64,000 bases of DNA, from assembly GCF_037975245.1 (NCBI RefSeq), contig NC_092563.1, forward strand, positions 11,583,501 through 11,647,500. The letters run 5' to 3'. The DNA is from Apostichopus japonicus (Eukaryota > Echinodermata > Holothuroidea > Aspidochirotida > Stichopodidae). Shown piece after piece: positions 27,655 to 39,600 of this stretch. The notes under the pieces are model-generated. The model did no database searches. It saw nothing but the letters and a program-made list of their open reading frames with translations, and was not told where the DNA came from. The position numbers were made by a program, and so were the translations under genes. Numbering within the stretch: position 1 is the stretch's first letter; the number at the start of each line of letters is the position of its first letter.

Positions 27655-30600
27655 CTGATATAAAAGAAAATGGAAATTATTGGAAGGTGAAAATTATGAA
27701 AATATTATGCTTGCGTGAATACGAAAGCAATTCCTTCTTCTTCAGAAATGCCCTCTTTAATCAACGAATTTGACCAGATTATGATAGGGTATGTGTGCAT
27801 ACAGCTGGCGAGAAATGTTGCATGTAGTGAGGATCCACAATGTAGCATCACAACTTATTCCTGTCTTAGTTTACACGTTCTGATGCAACGAAAAGGGGCC
27901 AGTGAAGGGAGGTATCATACCGAATAAAATTAACATGTGTACCCTAACTTCTTATACACCAAATCAATTTCCACATACAAGTTCTCATATTTCCTGTTTC
28001 CACTAAGTCGCATGAAAAATACTGCATTCCTATGAAACGTGAATGAGGATGGACTTGTTTAGCACTATTCTACTGTTGTAGGACAGTTTCAATGGAAATA
28101 ACAGAACTAGCGTTTCTTATTTGTCAAACTGTGTTATGACGTAACGTGTAAGTATTACAACACGATATCCAGAGAACCTGGCTATACTTACATAACTGAG
28201 CGGGGAGGGGTTGTGTACATGGGAAGGGTGGGAAGAGAGACTTTGTCATTTCATATGAATCTTAGTATGGTTATTTCTTGATTGTTTTATAATTGTTTCA
28301 CACTTTTGTTCCGTATAACGTGTGTCAAATCCGTCATGCCACTCCGTTATCCAGCCTTTCAATTGACGATGCACAGGGACGTGGAAACTTGTTTAACAAC
28401 ATAAAAGTATGTCTTAACATCATTTTGACTCAGTCAGGAAAATTACCTTATATGCATGCTGAGGGCTGGCATCGAAACATAGACTTTGTCACAATGAGGA
28501 CACTTCTTGGCTTTTTGGTCGGTGACACTCCGATGGGTCTGTCTGTGCCGGGCTAGGTTGCTAGATGTGCTGTACCTCTTACCGCACTCTGGACAAACAT
28601 GGCCCTTCTGCTTCGTAATCCTCGTCCCCTCTGTGACTAAAAATTCATCTTCGAATTCTGCTGTCTTTAGAGGACTTGTAGCGTGGTACATTGATTCTTC
28701 AAGTGTGTGGTCTATGGGTGACCGTTCGGCATAGTACTGTCGCGGTAGAACCTCTGGGAAAGATGCTTTGGTCGGAGTTGATGGCGTGTGGGACGAATCA
28801 TCAGCAGTCGGTACAGTCCCTTCCTTAGGACTAGAAGCCCTGCTACTATTAATGAAAGCGTCTTTACTAAGATTAAGAGCTTCTTCAGCAGGTTCTTCTT
28901 TTAACTGCAACCCTGAAGAATATTCTCTGTTGTGCCTTTCCTCGATATTTATGGGGTTCCCTGTTTCTACGTTGCTAGCTAGATCTGACAGCAAATGAAG
29001 CCCATGTTCGGCTGGTACGCTGGTAGCGGGTCTATAAGAGGGTCTATGAAGGGTCACCAATGGAATTCCAGGTTCTGATTCAGGATCAATTATTGGAAAG
29101 TGATAGAAACCTAATCCGTAACCGGTTTGGATGTGCTTATCGACCTTTAAGTACCTGGGATCTTGCATACGCTGAATCCACGTAGTGAAAGGATATTTAG
29201 CGTGTTGTCCTACGTGTTTGGCGTGATGGCTGTGGGCCAAAGGTACAACGATGACATTTGCATGAACATCGTCTGGAACTCCCCATCGACAAACGTCATC
29301 TGAAAGAACAAAAAAATATTTCTTTCATTTCTTTCATTATAGCGTATGCATAAATGTCATTTTTGAGCTTCTTCGTTCATAAGACTGCTTTAAATCATGC
29401 CTTGTAAGGTTTCATTCCCCAATATTTCAGTGACACAACTATCAATTGCATTTTCGTCGAAATCGTTTAGTTAACATCTTCGAAAGACTTATTATCATAT
29501 TTAGTTTACAATATTTGATCCGTACCGTAGTATATGGTATATACTCATATATATGTATATACTTCCAAGTAAATCATGGAAAAACTGGTTATGTGATTGG
29601 ACAAACTGCTGATAGATTACTTTGTTATTGCTATAAAAGAAAAACCATTGAAATGAACACTCAGATTATGAATTAAGATCTAAATTATACAGCCGATCGA
29701 TCCTCGTTACTTTTCGTGGCAATGTTGCCAGATACCACTGATCGTCTACACCCAAGTATGCAATCTGGGTAACTTCTTGTGCAAAATTTAAAAAAAGAAA
29801 TGGTATTTACGATCAACTATTTTACCCGCAACGTTCCAGGTGAGAACGAAAATGAACAGTGTGACTATTAGACGTATTAAATTTAATCCGATATGAGTCC
29901 GAGAGTCCTTACTTTGCGACTCCAAGTCGGGCTGGTTCTACCATGGAGGTAAAAAAATCCAGATTTTTACCTCCATGGTTCTACACAGTCGAGTCCGAGT
30001 CCATTACCACTGTTTAGATAATGTCCGACCGTCTGTTAGTCAGAAGGAAAGTACCGCGTTGCTCATAAATTCCCAAACCAGGGCCCCGTTCCACAAAGAC
30101 TTACGCTTGATCTTAAGTTTGATCGATCGTGCGTAAGTCAGCTGATCGAGCGTAAGTTTGATTTTGTGGAACGCTACTTAACGATCGAACTTACGCTACG
30201 ATCAATCGCATGAGAATCGAACTTAAGTTTGATCTTAAGATCAAGCGTAAGTTAGTCTTTGTGGAACGGGGCCCAGGTAGGCTAAGTTTTGTGAATTTAG
30301 CAGGTGACACTCGTCAATTCTACAGTGACTGACTTACGAAGTTTTCGTTAGTTATATGTAGACATTTCTAGCTCAGGTGAAAGCGTTCAGCTGAGCTATA
30401 GCGATTCTGCCGAGATTCTGTCATTTTTTGCCACTGTGTTTGAATGACTGCCATGTTGTCATTTTCCATTCGATTTGGCTGAAATGTTGTCAGTGGTTGT
30501 GTGAGTTAAGGTTTCAAATTTGCTATAGCAAATACCTGATATTAGTATGTATATGGTTTGGTGTGTATGTGTGCGTTGCATTCTTGTACCACCCAGTGGC

Positions 30601-33600
30601 GGAGATTTCTTGTCAGAAGTGGGGGGGTTGCAGGCCATTGATGAAATAAAAAGTCATAACTGCTGGCTCACTATCTAAGTTGAGCGCCACCATAAGTTGG
30701 CGCGAAGTGCACAAGAATTTTTTGGCAAATATTGCCTCCCAGATTGCAGTAAATGGCACTGCCCAGGCCTTGAAAAGCTGCATTTAACCAGGGGCGTATG
30801 CAGGATTTCCTAACCCGGGGAGGGGGGGGGCGTATTAATATTTAAGCGGAGCGCCACCATTGGTTGGCGCGCAGCGTACAAGCAAATTTCTGGTTTTGGT
30901 AGCCCCAGATCACCGGAAATGGCACCTCTCGGGCTTGAAACTGACCAACCATATGTACACTTTTGCCTGAGAACCAAGTTTTTTCCAAATACTTTTTTTC
31001 TCATCTATAACCTTTTTGAAGATTGTCACCAGTCACACATCATGTTCGACTTCATCACATATCCTGTGGATCATTGCTTTTGTAGGTGATTCTTCATCGC
31101 GGCCCACAATATCCGTCAGCCCCACTGTTCAGAATTTCAAAATTCACAATTCTCGTGAATAAATTCACTTCAAAACATACCCATAATGTTACACAAAATA
31201 TCATCTATGGACAACCGATATAGAAAAACCTCCTTCAAACCCTAACAGACGGGTCAAAATTGCACGAGTATGATGAAGTATGATGAAGAATGTTGGTTAG
31301 GGAATTTTCGAAAATTCAGACGGTTACTAAAAAATTTCGTTGAAGGAAATAAAAATATACCAGATATTTCCAAAACCGAACACTACACACATCGACAGTT
31401 TTGAGCATGGGCGCAGATCAGTCTTGGATAATGGTGGGGACGCGTGTCTGTTCTATGACACTATCTAAGCGGAGCGCGACCATGGGTTCGCGCGTAGCGT
31501 ACGATTTTTTTGGGCAAATATACCTCCCAGATCGCCGGAAATAACACTTCCCAGACCTAATTATGCTCCTAAACCTCCCTAAGTTTTAGATCTCATGGCT
31601 TAGAAATTTAGTTTGGAGAAATACATGGGCGTCCGCAGAAAGAAAATCAGGGGACAAATAATCCAAGTAGACTTTTGTATATACGATGGGTCTGGGTTCC
31701 TCTCCCAGAAAACAAATATAGACTGCCGCAAATGCGATTTCCGTCCTATATTTAACAACTGGATAAAATACAATAAAATGAGAACTGCTGCATGTCATTT
31801 GCACAATGCTGGATCAAACTGCGCCAAAGTTCAATACAGGGGAACTTGAAATGCAGCTATTGGTCAAGACAAATTGGTGGGGACACGGTATATCATGTCC
31901 CCACTACTGAAAAAGTTGGTGGGGACGCGTCCCGCTGTCCTCACCAGGATCTGCGCCCATGGTTTGGAGGCTGTTTATCGTGGAACGCCATTTTCATGCT
32001 CACTGATATGATGTGATATCTGCTGTTTGCTTTACAAATTCGAATAATTTTGTCACTGTTCCTCTTTCTCTTCCCGTTTTCTTGCCGTATTTTCTACTCC
32101 ATCCTTTTCTCCTTTTCTCTCTTTCTTCTTTTTCTTTTCCTTCCTTCACCTCGTTGAAGTTGGCAAGTGTATACAGTTCCAAAGCTATTCAACAGCAACA
32201 AAACGTTATTTTGTGTATGTCTGTTGTGGGGTGAAGTTAGCGCTATGAGCTACAAGTTCCAATGCGCAATGTGGGGGAAAGGGGCTAGAAATAATGTGTG
32301 GGTCAATTCCAACTCGGTTTTCGGTCGTTAATTGTTGATGTAGCCTACCAGGTAAAAGGTTGAAATTACTTTAACATTTTCAAATTTAATAATTTGATTT
32401 ATTATGCCATTTGGAGCACATAACATAGGCTATAACAGAACATTACTGGCAAAAACTAGGGGGGGTTGATTGTGTGGGCCAACCCCCCCTCTTCAAAAAG
32501 TGGGGGGGTTAAAACCCCCCCAACCCCCCCTGTTTCTCCGCCACTGGTACCACCCATATCTCTAAAAGTGTATCAATGGAAACCCATATACTTTGCATGT
32601 AGGTTGTCCATATTAGGTAGGGACCTTATTGATTTTATTGGAGGTCAAGAGTCATCTGACGTCAACAGGATAAAACAGAGAAAACCTTATATCTACCTTA
32701 TCCCAAGAACAGAAACAGATAGGTCAACCATTCTGAGTTTTACAAACCCCTTGATATTAGTTAAGGCCGAAGTCATTTGACGTCAACTGGCTCAAATGTG
32801 AAAATGTTGTGACCACCATATAGCTAAGAAAGTGTAATATTGACAAGTCTCCTACTTCCATGAGAAGGTGTCATTTTGGGTATAAAATAATGTTTTATTC
32901 ATCAAGGGTGAACAGTATCTGCAGAACTCATATAAAGCGATGTCATGATATCGTACAATGATAACATTGGCTCATACCCTGTTAACGATGAAGTCATCCA
33001 TCAAATACAGTGCTGCATTCTGGTTTAAAGATACTACAAAGGCAGCTCATGCAGCAGAACACAACTTCATTTAGATGCCCCTATCCTTGTGTGGCGAAGT
33101 TATCTCAATCAATCTGGATTTATTCGGGATTTAAAATTTGCAGCCGTTTGTTTTAATGTATTTTTAGAAGACAATTTACACTGTACGTTGCATTATAATG
33201 CGAGCTGTTGCTGCAATTGATACACTATCGGGCATTGGTAGCGATGAAGCATGTTTGACCTTTTTATACAGCTGCGCCAACAAAAACAATATAACTGAAA
33301 ACCAGCACACAACAGAGTTTTTAAATTTTCAAAGAGATCACACGCCTTTAATGTTCCTCCCAGCTCAATGCCACCTGCTGCCCAAGCATCCTCGTTGTTG
33401 TACCGAGCCTTTGTTAGGAGACCGCTGGTTGCTTCAGCGTTGGCCGCTATACGAACAAATAGCAGTTGAAGCCCCTAAGCTTAGGCTATAGCCATTAATT
33501 TGAGGCAATGAAATACATTCAAAAATACGCAATGGGAATATTTTAGCTCAATGAGATGTACAAATTTGTGTTTGCACTCTCTTTGTTGCTGCACAGCAAG

Positions 33601-36600
33601 AGGGTATATCGCGGATCTTCGCGGATGTTCAAAAAGTTGGTATAGGTGACATACCAAACAAATTAATGCTTACTTTGCTTCGTTTAGCAACTGGACGTTT
33701 CAAACAGATTCGGTTTGCTAATTTAACTATATATTTAGCATTGTTATTTTAAACAAGAAATAAACAAGGACGAAACCAGTCGTGAAGTGAAATTTTTTAG
33801 CGTAAAGATCTTTAATATTGTCCTATACATATCATACCACCGTCCGAAAAACGCCTTGTGAGCTTTGTGATTTAAATATCATGCATCAGGATAAGGACAA
33901 TGCTACGCCTGGGTGTTGTTGTCTGAAAGCCAAGTAAGTTGTAGACTAGGCTGTGTAGTCTCGTGGCTTAATTTAATACTAAAAACATTCAAATGCTTCA
34001 TTGGCTACAGCTATACACGGTGTCGAAGGTAACTACGTTCAATGTTCGTGTATGCCTGTCAACCTCAATGATGCGATATAATGCAACTGGTTAAGCATCA
34101 CCTTTGAACTCCACCACGCAGCATCATGTAACCAGAGTAAGAAGTACAGGCTAGCTCAACAGGTCCTGGCTATAACGCCAGTCGTATGTCAGTATTCACC
34201 ATTCTGGTAAACATCGATATAAAACGTCTTTGCCCTCGGTACTATTGCACGTGTTTATATGTTTGGGGTCAAATCAGTGATAATACAACAACTGTGCTCC
34301 CTCCTGCAGTGTTTATTATCAACGCCACGTGCCATGTCAGTTAAAAAAATCCTCGTTATATAGTAAAGGTATAGGCTCGTGAGGCACACGCGACTGATGC
34401 CCATATAAGGCACTCACCTCTTGTTGTCTCCCAGAGCCTTAGGTTGGGGTCGTTCGTTGCTTTATCGATGTCTATAAATTTGAGATGTTATGGTTTAATA
34501 GGACAGATAGGAATGCAGACTTGTGAATCTGATCAAATTCTTTGCATTCTGGTTTAACTGATTCGAAAGGGTTCTTTTCATATACCAAAGGAAAGTGAAA
34601 ATTTGATAAAGATTAATGCGCAGACAAAAGGGAATAGGTCAGAAAATTAATTGTCGAGATTAGTGAGTTTTTAAGTATCGGAATTCTTGAGCATAAAAGG
34701 AAGAACTTGACTTAAATAACGTTCCGATCATGGAACCCTGAAACTAGTGAGAAGGAGAAACGAGGCATTATTTTTTGGATACTGTCTATGTTTGGTTTCA
34801 TCGCCCAACATATCTGAAAACGTTTACATTACGCATTCCTGATGTAGCATAGCTTCTACAATGGTTAGTGTCATAAATTGAAGTACGCATGCTCACAATA
34901 AACCGATTCACTGTGAGGTTGACTTCAACTCATCTGAGATTTGGAAGTCATTTATATTGCAGACTCTAGTAATTCACTTAATCTGTTGTCACTATAGGGT
35001 GAATGTATATGATTTTTACAGGGCTCGAATAGCTATCATTAGCCCGTTATACTCTCGTTGGTTTAAACCGTGTTATCAAGTCCAGAGAGAGTGATTCATA
35101 CAAACATGGTGCTTATTTGAAGGTTGAAGTTTTTTGAAGGGTTTGGAAGTTGGTAGTCTTACCAAACCAACAGATAATTACCAACTTTTGATTGAAATTG
35201 ATCAATCTGAAAAACCATCCAGATATTATCTGCCACAAAATAAGGCTTAATTAATAGAGGTCAAATTAGATTCAGCACTTCGTCATACATCTATAACTAG
35301 CAAATACAATGTTCTTATGCTATTTTCATGCACTGAAAAGCTGTTTCAAAAGTCAAATTAATGACTTTCATTGGTATGGAATTAAATTTCTCGAGTAAAA
35401 TCGAACGTTTATGAAAATCTACTCATAATATTCTGTAAGAGGCCGTTTTTGACGGCTATTCACACATTCCCTTATCTGAATTTCAATGCGGTGATGGTAG
35501 AGTCATTACTTATAGTAAAATGGGTGAGTGGAGGCATTAAAATGTATGCCTCTTATGACAAGTGAAGCACTTGATAGAGCCTACTTGTTCTGTCGTTTTC
35601 TTTATCAATAGAACTGTTTTATCCAAAGATATCCTGTAGTAAAAAAAAATTAAAAAATTGGAGGTTTGTACTCATTCCATAACGCAGCTGTCGTTTAAGA
35701 AGATTGTTGTCTACTTTAAGGTGAGCTTCACTGCAAGAAACTCTACGTACTTAGTTTAGCTTAGTATTTCCCAAGGGCTAGAGAGTCGATGTAGGAAGCT
35801 CAATTCAACATTATCCATTCGACAATAATTGAGTGAACACCGGCAGTATCGAGCCTTTTCGATGAGTGTTCTGAGAACTATGAGGTAGGCGTGTAATAGT
35901 CACACACCAATTCATGTTCTCGGAGTCGCCAATTTAACATCCCTATATATGGGACGGGTGATATCTGACCACTTACTCATATAATGAAGGTGACAGCGCC
36001 CGATTCATTGTCACTGTAGTGCAAACATGATACGGAAGTTGATTTGAAACCATTGACAGAACAGATCCAAATCCCATTTCACAGATCAGAAATACCAAAC
36101 CCACGGAAGACTCCGTCCAATAACACTGCAAAGCAGCAAGTTTGACGGGATTTTGAACAGGAAACCTAGTGGTTACGGGGCGGACCCGCTAACCGCCACA
36201 CCACAGCTTCACACCCTGAGGTATTTTCTCTAATCTGTTCATACGAAGTCCTTTAACTTGTTGAGGCACCTTTGTCTTATACCGAAGAGTGAGGGAACAA
36301 CCCTACAACATATATTTCTCACTTGATAGTGATCAACGGGGGCCACCCGAACCGCTCTCTTCTCTCTCTCCGTAGTTCATGCCAGGCTTGGTCGAAAGCA
36401 ATTCGCCGATGGACTCGCTTTATGCCTATGGGCGCGTGACAGGTAGCCAAACACGACTGAACCCCTTACCAAATATGGTCTAATAAAGCAACCCAGATCT
36501 GGTTCGCGTGCCTTCGTGTAATCCAACACCACACAGCGCGTGCAGGCTGTCACAGCGCTCAAGTGGGCTGATAGATGGTTACGGCTTGGCTGACACGATA

Positions 36601-39600
36601 ATCCCTACTGACGTTTGGTGTTAGACTAAGGTCGTATGTCAATGTAATCGGCTCAGGTGCGGTTTCATCGACCGGTTCCAAACATGGAAGTATCACAACA
36701 ATAGTGTTACAAGTTGATGTCAGGAGAATCCGAAGTTCTATATTAATTACCTTCACGATATCGTCGAGTGTGAGCATAAGGCCTATACCGTACAAGCAAT
36801 AAAATATCATTATTAGATTTAACGATAGAATTTAGTCCGTCTTATTTCAGCTGTTTCACCTTAAACATTCAACCCCCCCCCCCCCAAAAAAAAAAAAATA
36901 AATTAACATGTGTTTAAGGTACAATAAGCCTATTATTTTTATGATTTTCAAGTTTTGAAGTTCTATCAACAAGTTTTTAAAATTGTCGATTTTTAAAGCA
37001 AAACTTTATTTCTCTCATTCAGCCACTAATTTCACCTTTATAGAGTGACAAATTAAACATATACAATAACAACGCATACATACATACATACAAACACACA
37101 AACTTGCGCATTAGGTATAATCATAATGCATGCTTACTTTATCAAGGCCTATATGTATTTAATCCACTTAATTATGTTTTAGCTTGTGTTTAACTCCCAC
37201 TGTATCGACCGCGACGGTTATTAATGAGCTTATGCATACTACTGTGTAAGCAGGCAATTTTACGTCACAAATTAACCGTTAACACAGGAAAAAAATATGT
37301 TTTTTTTTTGGTGGCTTTATGTCTTTTTGAGAGCAAGTAGGCTCAATAGGTATGTTGATTAAAGTAATAAGGACATAATTCGCACGTTTAACGCGCCTAA
37401 GATCTGGGACAAGATCTGGGGGAGGGTTACATTTAGAGGTTAGCGTGAAAGTCAAAGGAGATCCATTGTCCTTTGAAGTATGTGTCAAACCCTTGTGTGG
37501 AAGGGCGTGTGTTGGGGTCGGGTGGGGTGGGGTCGGGAGGTGGGGGTAAACCGCCAGTGTTGTTTTGTAAGGTTTCTGTAATGAAATAAATGTTCAGTAA
37601 AATATAAAATGATATAAATTAGCAGCAGCATAGCTGCCATTACATAATTGCATCATGGAAAAAGTAAACCGAGTCATAAGAACAAAGAGATCGATTTAAT
37701 AATTAATTAATTAATTATATCTCACATTTGATGTTACTGCCAAACAAACGTGTATTACCGGACCTTGATACAATATACCACACCAGATTATGTTTTTTCA
37801 TCTTGAGATCATATAATCTGAGCTCCAATTGGGAGAAAAACCGACGACATGACTCACGACATACCAATTATAGCGACCATGATGGAAGACACGTTGCCCA
37901 GTCGATATGATAACCTATAAGAGTTCCTATGTAAGGAAACCGTAGCAACGTCAATAAACAACGAACCAACTTCAGGTAATATTCAACCATCTTTGGATAT
38001 CCCTCAATTAAGCGGTCTCTGCTTTTACAGTCATTCGAACAATAGAAATACAGTGTCATTCAATTCATAAAGTCACAATCCTCACAAAACCCATGTAATG
38101 GTCTTTGTTGTGTTATATCGTAACTAGTTCCTAGTGTATGTTTATAGATTTTTGTAGCATATATTATGTTAGTTTGGTGCGTCTTTCATTCTAAGAGTTT
38201 ATATTACACGCTTAACAAGACTGACCTAATTGTACTAGGAAATCAAATAATGGTCAGTGGTGTTTCAAGATTAATAGCGATTTTATTGCTACGCTCACAG
38301 CATTTTCCAGATAGTTCGGACACTTTGTATTCAGGTTAGTACCACTCTAACAGTACATTCACGTGTCGTGCCAAACTTGTAATGACATTATATGAAGATT
38401 CAAGAAAGTATACTCTATGAAAACTATATATGAGCAAATTTTACCATGCTCAAACATGGGACTAATCCTGATGGCCTTAAGAGAATAGCGAATGAGCATA
38501 AGTGTATAATAAGTTTATTTGTGGAAATGTTAAGCTGCCAGGGTAAACTGAAGTAAACAGGCAAAACAACCATAACGCAACAGGACTCACCAATCAATGA
38601 TCCGATTACGATCAGAACCAATGGCTGCTAAAAGCCACAATTAGACATTATAGAGTACAACCTTCCCTGACTGTGAGTAACTAACAATTCAATGCGAGCA
38701 ACAACGGTTCGATCACTCCTTAAGCTCGAGGTGTCGACCGTTTAATCCAGTTCAGCAAATTTCGTGTTCCAAAAATTGAATAAAATTGACTTTTTTCTTC
38801 ATGAATACGATTTATGAATTATGTTTACAATTGTACAAATATTAAATAAAATTAATGTGAATGGGAGGACATCTTTTACATAATATAGGTTTACGTGGAA
38901 GCGTAACTTCGATACAGCTTTAATTTGAATAGTAAGACAATATAATTTAATGTTTTCAGTTCCTGCCTTTGCAGCGTAAGGGGTATAGGCACTAAATTGT
39001 GTAGCAGCTTGTACCTGTATATAGCATTCCTCAACCTGACGAACCACTTGTGACCATACTCAGATTACATTTCTCAGTCGCACATCGACTCTCTCACTTC
39101 GGAACATTCTTTTTACAATACACACAAATAAGGCTACTTCGCAGCAAAGGAAAATAATATCCACCACTTTCATCACCTCTAAAATGATTTCTGACACTTC
39201 ATAAAGACGATCAAATAACAAACCGATATAGGCTACCTTTCCCCATTGGTCTCATTAGGCCAAATTTGGTCTCGTTAGGAAGTTTTACCCGAGAAAATTA
39301 TACCCAATTTGGTGGCATTTAAGCTTGCAGTGATCAGCTGGCAAGAAGGTGGGGGAGAAAATGACATAAAAAGAACAAAGTTCTCAAGCCCATGCTGATC
39401 AGAGTGAAAACTCAAATAACAGCATTCTCACGCTGGCTTTAAGATTTTCATGAACAAAAGTCAAAATAGAGCAAATTCAGCCTTGGAATAAGTATTGCTT
39501 TGAGGTAAAGGTTTGTTAAGATTCGCGTAATTCGATAAAATGTAGGATATAGGAAGAAAGTTCCAAATTGCGTCAATGTTAAATTAAAAAGTAATGAGCT

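Larger units (their letters stand above)
30594..32546. mobile_element. Non-autonomous hAT-like DNA transposon, 1953 bp
   Basis: Terminal inverted repeats CAGTGGCGGAGA...TCTCCGCCACTG are flanked by the perfect 8-bp duplication GTACCACC (30586-30593 and 32547-32554). CAGTGGCGGA-type ends and 8-bp duplications are typical of hAT elements. No transposase frame remains. It carries G- and C-rich subterminal runs and a nested second element. Confidence 0.85.

Noticed and set aside
33198-33491. 97-residue open frame in Scratch intron 1
   Set aside because: No family resemblance, no splice or start context beyond chance.
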